Source of the DNA: Apostichopus japonicus
Lineage: Eukaryota > Echinodermata > Holothuroidea > Aspidochirotida > Stichopodidae
DNA length: 64,000 bases
Direction: 5' to 3'
Assembly: GCF_037975245.1 (NCBI RefSeq)
Contig: NC_092569.1
Span: forward strand, 14,158,501-14,222,500
How positions within the stretch are numbered: position 1 is the stretch's first letter; the number at the start of each line of letters is the position of its first letter. Positions 1 through 13,400 of this stretch are shown one piece after another. The notes below the pieces were generated by a model. The model saw nothing but the letters and a program-made list of their open reading frames with translations, ran no database searches and was not told the origin of the DNA. The position numbers and the translations under genes are program-made.

Positions 1-43
1 GTCGAGTGCAGGTTTGTAATTAGTACTTTACTCGGTGTTGCTG
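1..43 (-). CDS. Ser/Thr-rich linker exon, cut by window edge
   Basis: The minus strand has an acceptor AG just upstream of position 43 and an open phase-1 frame running off the window start (peptide begins AATPSKVLITNLHST after the split codon). It is the counterpart of the 32985-32857 linker exon of gene A, with shared flanking intron sequence (1-120 resembles 32940-33060). It would be the next exon, in minus order, after 505-383. The short length keeps confidence low. Confidence 0.3.
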
Positions 44-382
44 CTAACTTTTTCATTGAGTATATTGCTTGAATGATAAAATATCACATTTGTTGAATTC
101 TTCTAATAATAACACTAAGCTTTAAGTGGTCACATCATATGTTGGTCCCGTAATAAGGCAAAACTATAGACACATAATTGAATGTTAGCAAATGTTAGCA
201 AATGTATGTGAAATATTTACCACACAACGTTCTTAAGTTTTTAATTATTCCCAGCAGCTTTGGACCAACTTCTTATTGACATTCACTTTGAAAATAAGAA
301 TATCATTCTGGTTTATGAATATCAATCTGTTTTCTGACGGAGTCAAATACTGAGTAAAATACATCAAATGTTATCACGTTAC

Positions 383-505
383 CTGTTGTAGACATCACTG
401 TTGTTGACAACAAATTATTGGATCGTGTTGTAAATTCATCAGTTGACGGTAATATTCGCATCCAATCTGTTGAGTACACTGTATTTGTTGATCGGTCACT
501 TGTAT
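383..505 (-). CDS. Ser/Thr-rich linker exon of a fibrinogen-related gene (phase 1-1)
   Basis: A 123-nt exon with a pyrimidine-containing acceptor, an open phase-1 frame and a gtaacg donor identical to that of the gene A linker exon at 33549-33298. It encodes a Thr/Ser-rich mucin-like stretch with repeated ST-D-E and TTR motifs and no cysteine. About 270 nt (240-510) align by eye with 23084-23350 and 33180-33450, so this is one of several copies of the same module. No signal-peptide exon lies between it and the plus-strand SET gene. The parent gene is therefore either gene B, with its 5' end at 26346, or a gene mostly outside the window. Confidence 0.42.
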
Positions 506-527
506 CTGTATTTGTAACAACGAAGAT

Positions 528-546
528 GGGGGGGGGGGGGGGGGGG
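528..546. repeat. Poly-G run
   Basis: An uninterrupted run of 19 G just upstream (minus sense) of the linker exon acceptor. Such runs are potential quadruplex formers and common sites of sequencing length error. Comparable runs occur near 5197, 25747 (C), 39764 and 63373. Confidence 0.7.
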
Positions 547-706
547 TCACTCAGTAGAACTAACGTTCTGTATTTTTATTCTCTGATGTATTTAGATGGA
601 AAACACATTACTTGATTATTGGGCCCCATTGAAATATGCGCGTGGCAGGGTTTCTAATAGGCCTAAAGTAAATAACGTTTGAAAGATTGATGCTTTTATA
701 CCGCAT

Positions 707-710
<4 letters not shown>

Positions 711-800
<90 letters not shown>
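711..800. repeat. (AT)n microsatellite
   Basis: About 45 AT dinucleotides. The Tyr-Ile repeat frames on both strands are artefacts of the repeat. The flanking 801-1284 holds no gene or repeat that I can recognise. Confidence 0.95.
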
Positions 801-805
<5 letters not shown>

Positions 806-1284
806 TGGATTGTACATTACATAGACATTACGTGTGTAAAAACGCAACATAAGATGGACAGTTACTTTAGCCGGACAATATTTTGTCCTCCTTAACTTCC
901 GACCCTCGGTTCTGATCAGGGCGGCACTTTCTGAGCAAAGGAATAGTACTGGATAATAGGTAAAGGACCCCTCTTTAACGCATCTTTTTCGGGGCAGGAT
1001 CTTTGATTTCCCTGTATGTTTTTTTATACATACAAAACAGGGTACTGTAAAAGCATTATATCATGCGTAGTAAAAAAAAGAACATTAAAGGAACTTCCCT
1101 ATTTGTTATGATTTCACTAATAAACACAATGCATATCTGTATTGCATTTGTGGTTTTAAAATTCTCTTCATTAACCTAAAAAGATTTGTTGGTAAACTTA
1201 GGGATTGCTTCCCGAGTTTCGAATATACAAGAGATATACTAAAAATCTTGTTTCAAAATGAATTAAAAATTATTTACTCTTGAC

Positions 1285-1426
1285 ACACTAGATCGCATGC
1301 GCAAAGATACGCAAGCCGGCGCGCCAAGACGTATGCCCGCCAGTGATATGTGTTATTTCTATGGTTGGGTACGGTTCGTGTATTATATCGAGCGCGACGT
1401 TTGATCGTGATCTTCTTTGCAAAAAA
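1285..1426 (+). promoter_or_regulatory. Candidate TATA-less promoter/5' UTR of the SET-recombinase gene
   Basis: A locally CpG-rich patch in an AT-rich region immediately upstream of the proposed ATG. It contains CGCATGCGCA at 1294-1303, which resembles the NRF-1 palindrome found in many CpG promoters. No TATA box is evident. Assignment as a promoter is inference from position and base composition. Confidence 0.35.
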
Positions 1427-4400
1427 ATGGTGAGTGAAGTATATTATTATGGTAATATTTTTGTAACGACTGTGGCTTATTTCACTTTCTTTATGACCGC
1501 AGAGTAGAAGGATGTCTAACGATAGTCTAGGCCGTTGACTTATAGTTATACGTAGGCTAACCTAGTAACAAGTTAGGCATAGCCTAACGTTAGGCCTTAA
1601 GAAGTGCTAGCCTAGGCTAAGTTAGATTTAGCTGTTAAGGATTTAAGAAGGGCTAGCCTAATTTGCAGAATACCTGTCAACTCAACCAACACCACAGTCC
1701 ACGATGTAGCTGGCTACACCGTCATACATTGCCATTATATGTACAGATAAAAGGCTAAACGGTCATGCCAAAACGGTGCCATCTTTGTTGAAGTTGTTGG
1801 ATTGCTTTGAGGCGTTGTTACACTACTTCCTGACGAAAATATTTTTAAAATATACGATGAGGTACTGTACAGTATATGGATGCAAATGAATACATTAACC
1901 GCCTCCAGCAGAACTATTATTAAATTGCAAGGAAGGATTTTAGCGATTGGATATAATATCAATTGTCTAAATGGTTCATACATTTATATCTGTTTACCGA
2001 ACCTCAATGGTCATCTACAAGTATTATTAATTGTGAGGTAAACCAGTCTTTCTTACATTGAAGCTAATTGGGCACCCAATATAAATATACTTGAAGGGTC
2101 CTGTTTTTTCGAAGCGAATAGTATATTATTTAAATTGCTGATATTTACACTGGTGTACGTCCACATCTTTTAAATTGATTGACTGATGCCAAATGTTCAT
2201 TCAGCAGTTACAACAAACCAGATTGGCTCAAGTAGACCACAGGTAGCCAAATATTGTAATAAGGCAACAGACTCTAACTGTAGGTTAAAATTTATCTCTC
2301 CTTTTCTTACCTGGCATCAAAAACAGGGTAAGGGCTTGGCTCTAAATTTTCTGAGTTCCATTCCAGCCTTTTGTACCCCTTAAACTTTTAAAATGCTGAG
2401 TCCATCTTAAATTTTAAGGGGTCTAGGCCTAGGTATTTTTTAGGCTAGAATCACTGAATCACTAGTGTTTTTTTGTCTCAAGTGGGTTATTACTTGGGAC
2501 TTGGTTGTTGCTTGCACTCGGCTCGAACTAGGCCTCTCGGATCAAGCGGACTCGACTACAGCTCTGCTACATTTCTAGGAACTTAGGAAGCTATTTCAGA
2601 TACCTCTATGTGAAATGCTTTAAAAAAACTTGTTGTGCAAAGTAGTGCAAGTCAAGTAGGTAAATTCCTTCCTCCCTTTCTTTTTAAAATGCAGAGACCA
2701 AAGAGACACCAGTCCTCACCATTTCAAGATGCAGTGCAACACTGCCGATCTGGCCAAGACAGAGATGGATTTGCTGTTAAATTTATTGATAATAACATAG
2801 GTGAGTTGCTGTAACAATATTTATAAAAAGAAGAGTATTTGAATTTAATTAAATTGATTAGGTAATGTTTATTGACACATGAACAGTGTCTTTTAAGTAA
2901 TTAAACAGTATATATCTTGTTCTCCGATTTAGTCACTTTTTATGACAAGCAGGCAATATAGTATAGTGGGCCTATATACCACCCACAGCCTGCAGGGGGT
3001 TGCAGTGTTCACCATTTATAATGAGGATTATTCAGCAATCATTGAGTCAGGTTTAATAAAGGTGCATCGCAATGTAGGTAGATCTATTGATGTTAATTCT
3101 TCCTGTTTTATTTCATAAGGTTATTGTTGGGTGGCTCCTATCTGTATGGGAAAACAGAAGGGTGGCCTGGGAGGGGTGGAAGTGGGCCTACCTTCTGTAT
3201 GTTGGGGAAGGGGGTGTCCGTGATGTTGGGGAATGAGTCAGGCTAGTGTAGGTGCTGCCTAGCCCCCATGTATGGCATGTTCAGTTTCTACCTGTGTAGG
3301 CCATATTGAAGTCAATTATTACTATGAGTGAGCTAGTAAAGGGCTAAATAAGTAAGTTGCTTTTTTCCAGACTGCTGGAGGCACTGTTTTCACAGGGATG
3401 TAAGTCTTCCGTATTTTTACGGAAATCCGTTTTTTTTTTAAAATTCCAGTAAAGTTTCCACAAAATTTTACGAATATCAAAGACACAACGCGGCAAAAAT
3501 GCCTGGCCCGATGCAGCAAGCTAACTTCAATTTTCACTCATTGATCAACCAAAATACCATTTCCTGTTACACATCGCATTGCACTGTACAACATTGTGCC
3601 ATGTGAACATCGTTGCGTACGTGCGAACTTCAAATCGCCATAGCTCATTTCTGTCGTTGAAAAACCTTGCCTAATTCACATCTTCTTAACTGCTGGTGCT
3701 CGACATAAGTTTTGGAATTAACGCTTGTGATGTTTGTGAGCGGCGGAATCTACGAGATACGCATATGATAGTGACCCCTTCAGTTTTTACCTCACCCCAG
3801 CCACATATGGCTGATTCAAATAGCTACTCCTTCTACAGTGATTGCCAGTGGTAAATCATTATAACACTTAGTCGCAATGGTCACCAAGTGAAGGGGCATC
3901 CGGGGTGTTCAGGAAGTTGAGGTCAAAAGTCGTCTAGAGGTCATTTCCGGTTGACTGGTCGTTTATCCGGTTGACTGTCACAGTCTTACTCTGGTTTTGG
4001 GTAGTATTTAAGGGCTGGAATTATGGGGAAGTGGTCAGTGGCCATGGCCTTCATATTGTGGTCTTATTTCACAGTGTAATTTGACCTTATTTATACCCTA
4101 CTTGTCCTAGCAGTTTTACAGTGAACAGGTAGTTTATTTATTCATTTAACCTTTCTTTCCAAGGTTCTGGAGTCTTCACTACAAAACCTTTTCCATGTGG
4201 GTCATTTCTGCTGGAATATTCAGGGGAACATGTCTCCCGAGAAGAAGGAGAAAGGCGGGAGGATTCCTACCCTGATAGCTATGGCAGTTTTCTTTTCTTT
4301 TATGGCAAGCACAAATGGTAAGTTCAACAAAGTAATTATATACATACAGTATATGAGTGTGTGTGTATGTACATACATTGAGTATGTCTTGTCCAGGAAT

Positions 4401-7400
4401 AATAATGGTAACATGGATTGATCATTTGGTAGACAACTGAATAGAGAACAACCTGTTACTAGCTCTGCAAAATAAATATTAATACAGTTTGGGTTGGCAC
4501 AATATTTTACAATTTTGCAACATCGTTTGTAAAATTAAGCTTTATCTTGCAGTACATTTGATGTGACTCTATTAGGTCATTCTGGTGAATTCAATGCCTC
4601 CACTGGAGCCAGTAGGAATGGCAGTGAGTCATGTTTTGGCCCTAATGGATCTGACAACCGTGCAATATGCTTTTGGTACAGAGTTTTTGCATAATAATGG
4701 GTAGGCAGTGCTAAAAGTGAATTTCAAACTGGGATAAGTTCTAGGATTGGTGAGTACTGTAGGTTGCCCATATAGTGCATTGATAAACTCTACTGTATTT
4801 GTGGATAGATAGGGCCTGCAGTAATCTCTGCCTGTCATAAGAGGTGACTAAAAGGGGACTGGTACTGTCTTACATTACATGTACCTTTGTGTACCTTTTA
4901 AAGTCTTGTGTGTCAAAGATGGTGACAAGTCAAAGTCAGGTCACTTGGGCAGCCATTATCTTGGATTGTAAATTTAAAACACAAAAACTTGATTCATATC
5001 TTAATATGCAGTTATAATTTTGGTGACTGATATATATACTGCACCTTTGGAGATCTCTGTGTTTAAATAATCATGTAATGTCAGGTTTGCACACCCTCTT
5101 GAAAACTTAATGTATAAAGTTAAGAGCTGGTATGTTGACATCATAAAGTGAAAACTGTGAAAAAGTGCAAAATAGTATTCATTATGATGTTCAAGGGGGG
5201 GGGGGGGGGAACGTATGCACAATACTGTATACTCTCTAATAAACGCCCAGGGGCATTGCATTTTCAATTTTAAGAAAGGGGACGTTTATTTGAGGGCAAT
5301 TTTCTGAAAAAAATCAGTATTGGACTAGATACCGGTATTATCCCAAGTTAGAGCCTTTCTGGGCCAACAGCTATAGGGCCGACTTTGAGTCAAACCATGA
5401 AATATATCACTTGCAACTCGCACTTTGCAACACATGCTATCCCATATATTTCAATTGCCATGTCAACACTGGTATCACAACAGTATTACAAACTGTGCAA
5501 CCACTATTCCCAGTTGTACAACATGTGGATACACTGCAGTTCTGCCCAGGCTGTCATTTCGGCCCCTTGTTTTGACTCTGTACGCAGCCCGATATTGCAA
5601 AAGTTGTTTCCAAAATGCCACAGATGTGCCGTACAGTATGTCAATTGATGGGGCTCAATGTGTTTGGACTGTGGAGATTTATGTGAAGTTCTCTGCAATG
5701 CCAATGTCAAGGAATCAAGTACTGTACAGACTGTCCTTAACGGATTATGCAGCCAACCGATTCTGCCATTATCAGCCAAACCCTAAACCTACTGCCACAT
5801 TGTTAAAACTATTTTACATCCAAGGATGTTTAAAATCAGCTCATTAATCTCACATATATGTGTTGCAGTGTACAGTAGTGTAATATAGCCACTAGTACTA
5901 CTGTACTTACAGTACTAGGTTTTGCTGTCCACCTAATATTGATTGTTGAAAAAGGACAGTATAATTATACAGTACATTATACTAGATCTTATAAATCACA
6001 ACAGTGGCTGTCATTCACAGTATCTATGTTTATTGTTAGGTGAAGACATAATATGATATTATTCTATTTATATTGTTTGTACAGTGTGTGTGTGTGTGTG
6101 TTGTAGGCGGGAGTAAACAATTTATGTTTTTGGTCACTTAGTGACGACCCGAAGTGATAATGGAAATGTCAGGATTTTCACACCCTCTTAAAAACTTTCA
6201 GGCATTTAGGAAGTTTAGAACAGATCTATGTTTACATCATAAAATGCAAACTGCTAAAAAAAATCTACTTGTGTTACCATATACTATTTCCTAGAAAGGG
6301 GAGCCAGCTACAGTAGGCACAGGGGCAACATGATATTCATTATGATGTTTATGAGGAAGGACATATGCCCAATATGTTTGTATAGATGTTTGTCCAATGA
6401 ACCTATTCCATTGATCCATTTTAAAATCAGCACATTAATATCACATATGTTGCAGTGTAGTGTAATGTTGCCACTAGTACTACTATACTTACAGTACTAC
6501 AGTAGGTTTTGCTGTCCACCTAATGTTGATTTTTGAAAAAGGACAGTATAATTATACACTTATTATAATTATACTAGATCTTTCACAACAGTGGCTGTCA
6601 TTCACAGTATCTATGTTTATTGTTAGGTGAAGACAAGATATGATATTATTCTATTTATATTGTTTGTACAGTGTGTGTGTGTTTGTGTTGTAGGTGGGAG
6701 TAAACAATTTATGTTTTTGGTCACATAGTGACGACCCGAAGTGATAATGGAAATGTCAGGATTTTCACACCCTCTTAAAAACTTTCAGGCATTTAGGAAG
6801 TTTAGAACAGGTATGTTGACATCATAAAATGCAAACTGCTAAAAAAAAATCTAGTTGTGTTACCATATACTATTTCCTGGAAAGGGGAGCCAGCTAGGCA
6901 CAGGGGCAACATGATATTCATTATGATGTTTATGAGGAAGGACATATGCCCAATATGTTTGTAAGATGTTTGTCCAATGAACCTATTCCATTGATCCATT
7001 TTTAAAATCAGCACATTAATATCACATATGTTGCAGTGTAGTGTAATGTTGCCACTAGTACTACTGTACTTACAGTACTACAGTAGGTTTTGCTGTCCAC
7101 CTAATGTTGATTGTTGAAAAAGGACAGTATTATTATACACTTACTATAATTATACTAGATCTTTCACAACAGTGGCCGTCATTCACAGTATCTATGTTTA
7201 TTGTTAGGTGAAGACATGATATGATATTATTTCCTTTAAATTACATTTCTATGTATGTTGTTTGTACAGTGTGTATGTGTGGTGTGTGTGTTGTAGGTGG
7301 GAGTAAACAATTTATGTTTTTGGTCACTTAGTGTCATTAGTGACAACCCAAAGTGATAATGATGTAATATGTCAGGGTTTCCACACCCTCTTAAAAACCT

Positions 7401-10400
7401 TCAGGCATTTGAGAGGTTTAGAGCAGGTATGTTGACATCATAAAATGCAAACTGCGGAAAAAACTCTAGTTGTGATACCATATACTATTTCCTGGAAAGG
7501 GGAGCCAGCTAGGCACAGGGGCAACATGACATTCATTATGATGTTTATGAGAAAGGACGTATGCACAATATGTTTGTATAGATGTTTGTCCAATGAAGCT
7601 ATTCCATTGATCCATTTTTAAAATCAGCACATTAATATCACATATGTTGCAGTGTAGTGTAACGTTGCCACTAGTACTACTGTACTTACAGTACTACAGT
7701 AGGTTTTGCTGTCCACCTAATGTTGATTGTTGAAAAAGGACAGTATAATTATACACTTACTATAATTATACTAGATCTTTCACAACAGTGGCTGTCATTC
7801 ACAGTATATATCTATGTTTATTGAAGACATGATATGATATTATTTCCTTTAAATTACATTTCTATGTATATATTGTTTGTACAGTGTGTATGCGTGGTAT
7901 GTGTGTGTTGTAGGTTGGAGTAAACAATTTATGTTTTTGGTCTCTTAGTGAAGACCCGAAGTGATAATGATGTAATGTCAGAATTTTCACACCCTCATAA
8001 AAACTTTCAGGCTTTTGGGAAGTTTAGAGCAGGTATGTTGACCTTATAAAATGCAAACTGCGAAAAAAATCTAGTTGTTATGTCCCATATACTATTTCCT
8101 GGAAAGGGGAGCCACCTAGGCACAGGGGCACCATCATCATTATGTTTATGAGGAAGGACATATGCCCAATATGTTTGTATAGATGTTTGTCCAATGAACC
8201 ACTTTTGTTGATGCATTTTTAAAATCAGCACATTAATCTCACATACTGTATGTTGCAGTGTAGTGTAATATTGCCACTATAGTACTACTTACAAGTACTA
8301 GGTTTAGCTGTCCACCTAATGTTGATTGTTGAAAAAGGACAGTTTATATAATTATACAGTATTATAATTATACTAGATCTTTTCACAACAGTGGCTGTTA
8401 TTCATGTATGTTTATTGTTAGGTGAAGACATGATATGATATTATTTTCTTTATAAATGTCTATGTATTGTTTGTACAATGTGTACATACTGTACATGTGT
8501 GGTGTGTGTTTGTGTTGTAGGTGGGAGTAAACAATTTATGTTTTAGGTCACTTAGTGACAACACAAAGTGATAGTGATGTAATTTAAGGATCTTCACACC
8601 CTCTTAAAAACTTTCAGGCATTTGGGAAGTTTAGAGCAGGTATGTTGACTTCATAAAATGCAAACTGCAAAAAAACTCTAGAACTGTGATACCATATACT
8701 ATTTCCTGGAAAGGGGAGCCAGCTAGGCACAGGGGCAACATGACATTCATTATGATGTTTATGAGAAAGGACGTATGCACAATATGTTTGTATAGATGTT
8801 TGTCCAATGAAGCTATTCCATTGATGCATTTATAAAATCAGCACATTAATATAACATATGTTGCAGTGTAGTGTAATGTTGTCACTAGTACTAGTAACAG
8901 TACTAGGATTTGCTGTCCACCTAATGTTGATTGTTGAAAAAGGACAGTATAATTATACAGTACTATATTTATACTAGATCTTTCAAAACAGTGGCTGTCA
9001 TTCACAGTATATATGTTTATTGTTAGGTGAAGACATGATATGATATTATTTCCTTTAAATTACATTTCTATGTACAGTATATATTGTTTGTACAGTGTGT
9101 ATGTTTGGTGTGTGTGTGTTGAAGGTGGAAGTAAACAATTGCATTTTGTGGTCACTTGGTAACAACCCGTAGTGAAAATGATGTAATGTCAGAATTTTCA
9201 CACCCTCTTAAAAACTTTTGGGAAGTTTAGAGCAGGTATGTTGACTTCATAAAATGCAAACTGCGAAAAAAAATCTAGTTGTGATACCATATACTATTTC
9301 CTGGAAAGGGGAGCCAGCTAGGCACAGGGGCAACATGATATTCATTATGATGTTTACAGTATGAGGAAGGACGTATGCACAATATGTATGTATAGATGTT
9401 TGTCAAATGAACCTATTCCATTGATGCATTTTTAAAATCAGCACATTAATATCACATGTATATGTTGCAGTGTAGTGTAATATTGTCACTAGTATTAGTA
9501 ACAGTACTAGGATTTGCTGTCCACCTAATGTTGATTGTTGAGAAAGGACAGTATAATTATACTATTATTATACTAGATCTTGTCACAACAATGGCTGTCA
9601 TTCACAGTATCTTTGTTTATTGTTAGGTGATGACATGATATGATATTATTTCCTTATACATTCATATATATTGTTTGTACAGTGTGTATGTGTGGCATGT
9701 GTGTGTGTATGGGACACAGTTCTCTCTTTGTGATTACCATGCATACTGTCAATTTTCCCTACTTGGAAAGTGGATAATGTCAGAGCTAAATACTAAAAAC
9801 AAAATCACAATAACACAGGACCGGAAATGTAGTGGGGATGTTATTTTTAAGAATGTAACGACCGTGTTACATCCCGGGTACATTGACAATACTCTCAGGC
9901 TTTGCGGGGTGACATTTTAACACACGTCCCTGCTTAAATCAATGCAAAGTCCCCACATAGCCTGGCAACAGTTTCATGAACATTCCCCGGCTAACTTGAT
10001 ACTAACTCGAGGAACATTCCCACTACATTTTTGTCAAGTGACCTGATATCCCCAGGTATGGGGGTTGGGGGGCATGGGTACAATTGACATTAATTGACAA
10101 AGTGCATTACAGGTATTGTGTTTGCAGCAAGAAATTGCAAAAGTCCATCATATTCCTAATGTTGATGACCTCGACCTAATCTTAGAACAAATGTAACAAG
10201 GAAATATCATGCAATTTTTATGGACTAGCTTGCCACAAGATCATATCTCATATTTAAATGTTCAGTAGTACTAGCTGGATTGTTATAGCTCTACTGTATT
10301 TCTTCATATCTTTGCAGCATTGATGCAACATTCTCAACGAATTTTGGGAGAATGGTAAATGACGCAGAGCCAAAGAAGGCCAATTGTGTAATGCGCCCAA

Positions 10401-13400
10401 TTTTTGTCGATGGAACAATAAGACTCTGCTTGTTTTCAAATAAACTTCTAAATGAAAATGAGGAGCTGCGATATGACTATGGTTTGCGGGACCTACCTTG
10501 GCGCAAGAAGATGGCCTATGTGTCAACCACATCTGACAAACAGCACATGGGCAAGTCAACGCCTGAAGCTCCTAAGGCAAAGCACAATGAAAGTGGGCAA
10601 TGGGGTCCTCTGGAAGGAGAAACAGCTGGACTTGAAAGCAGGTCATCCGTGCAAGAGAAAGAAGGTCAAGGTTCGACCATAGTGGACACATCTGACAAAC
10701 AAAGCACAGGCAAGTCTGCAACACGAGAAGCTCCAACAGCCATTGCTACTCTGGATTTAAACCAAAAACGAAACATTGAAGCTAACTTCAGCGACGTTGA
10801 AAGTGGGTGTTTGGGTCCTCTGGAAGGAGAAACAGCTGGACTTGAAAGCAGGTCATCCGAGCAAGAGAAAAAAGGTCAAAGTTCGACCATAGCGGACACA
10901 TCTGACAAACAAAGCACAGGCAAGTCTGCAACACGAGAAGCTCCAACAGCCATTGCTACTCTGGATTTAAACCAAAAACAAAACATTGAAGCTAACTTCA
11001 GCGACGTTGAAAGTGGGTGTTGGGGTCCTCTGGAAGGAGAAACAGCTGGACTTGAAAGCAGGTCATCCGTGCAAGAGAAAGAAGGTCATGGGTTGACCAT
11101 AGCGGACACATCTGACAAACAAAGCACAGGCAAGTCTGCAACACGAGAAGCTCCAACAGCCATTGCTACTCTGGATTTAAACCAAAAACCAAACATTGAA
11201 GCTAACTTCAGGGACGTTGAAAGTGGGTGTTGGGGTCCTTCAGAGAGAGAAACAGGTGGACTTGAAAGCAGGTCATCCGTGCAAGAGAAAGAAGGTCAAG
11301 GTTCGACCATAGTGGACACATCTGACAAACAAAGCACAGGCAAGTCTGCAACACGAGAAGCTCCAACAGCCATTGCTACTCTGGATTTAAACCAAAGACA
11401 AAACATTGAAGCTAACTTCAGCGACGTTGAAAGTGGGTGTTGGGGTCCTCTGGAAGGAGAAACAGCTGGACTTGAAAGCAGGTCATCCGAGCAAGAGAAA
11501 GAAGGTCAAGGTTCGACCATAGTGGACACATCTGACAAACAAAGCACAGGCAAGTCTGCAACACGAGAAGCTCCAACAGCCATTGCTACTCTGGATTTAA
11601 ACCAAAAACAAAACATTGAAGCTAACTTCAGCGACGTTGAAAGTGGGTGTTGGGGTCCTTCAGAGAGAGAAACAGCTGGACTTGAAAGCAGGTCATCCGA
11701 GCAAGAGAGAAAAAGTCATTGGTCGTCCATAGTTGACACATCTGACAAACAAAGCAAGTCCTCAACAAGAGCAGCATGTCCATCACTTGTAGCAGATTAT
11801 GGAAGCACAGACGATGAGAGTGTTTCTGATGGTGGAATTACTGAGGCCCCCTTTCTGTGCTACCACCAGAAAGAGCTCTCTGATTCTGGTTCAGAATGTT
11901 GGGACTCTGATAGTGACGTGCGAGATCCAGATTATCGATACACTGGCAATCAATCAGAAAGTGATTCAGATGAGAGTATAGTTATTCCAGTTTTTCATTT
12001 TCATCCTTACTGCGGTAAGGCTAAAGACTGTAAATCTGCAGAAGCTGATACACCATCCACGAGTGAAGCCGATGAGCCCACCTGTAGTAGGACAGCTGAT
12101 CATCCTTCCAATGTAACAGGACCTTCCTCTAGTTTGATGCATGAAAGTCGCAAGTACAGTGCACCTAAGAGACGGTGCCCGTTCTGTGATAAATATCAAA
12201 CAAAGCTGTCAAGACATATCCGTGTTAAACACAAAGATCAGGCAAAAGTAACTGAAGCATTAGATGCACCGAAACCAGACCGCTTAGCTATGTTCAATGG
12301 ATTCAAGAAAGATGGCATCCTTAAAGCCAATAAGGAGGAAGCAAAGAAAGTGAACCCAGTTTACCAGAAAGAAAGAGCTTTCCGGACTGGGAGTGGAAAG
12401 ATTGTAATGTGTCCAAACTGCAGTGGATTTTTCAGTCGAAGGTTCATTGGTAGGCACACCAAAATCTGTTGTAAAGAGTCAGGCCAGGAAAAGGCCTTTG
12501 TCCCCATAAGCCTGCTTGAACAACTAGACAGCAAAGATGAAAGCTTCATTCTTGACATTCTTGCAAAACTGAGAGATGATGAGGTTGGCCTGATGTGCCG
12601 AAATGATTCAGTAATTACGACAGTGGGTAAGAGACTTTGGCAACAGAACAAACTCAAAGCAGACAAGAAGACAGAAGTGCGAAAAAGTGTTATGACTTCT
12701 ATGAGACGTTTGTCGAGTCTCTACCTGCTCTTTCTCAAGCAGAGGGAAGAACTAGGTCCCATACAGCAGATTGATAAAAATGCTGCAGACATGATTCTTA
12801 GATCCAACTTCAATCACTTAGAGAGTGCCATAGCAGTCTACAGCACAAAGGGGGATAGGGATAGTACTGATGATTTGAAGCATGGCTTAAAAGCTGCCTT
12901 ATATTACTTGATAAAGAAGGCAGGCAAGATCCTAAAGGGAACATATCTTATCAATGACCAAGATGCAAGAGCAGATGCCGTAGACAAGTTCATGCATGTG
13001 TTTGAGATGAATCACAACTTCATATTTGGGGATGCCAGCTATGCCATGCAGAAAAACAGAAATGAAAAACTGAGAAGGCCAGAGACTTTGCCACTTGAGG
13101 AAGACGTAGCAGCTGTTCGGCAGTATGCTATTGAAAGAATGGCATCAATTGTTGAGGCACCTTTCTTGGTTTTCGACAGCCATGCATACATTGAATTGAG
13201 AGATCTTCTGGTGTGTAGGCTTACTCTTTTTAACGCCAGAAGGGGAGGGGAACCTTGCCGGTTGCGCCTAAAAGAATGGAGTGATGCTGACAACAATGTA
13301 TGGATAAACCAAAAAGATGTAGAAAAACTTGACAAGCTTGACAAAGCAGTAGCAAACAACCTGAAAGTTGCCTACCAAACAGGCAAGGGAAATAAGCATC

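Noticed and set aside
6330-8829. Recurrent ~70-codon frames in the ~600-bp array
   Set aside because: The frames are disrupted by indels in different units and lie on both strands; treated as a satellite.
10254-10559. Minus-strand ORFs inside exon 4 (also 12361, 13039, 13230)
   Set aside because: Shadows of the plus-strand SET-recombinase exon.
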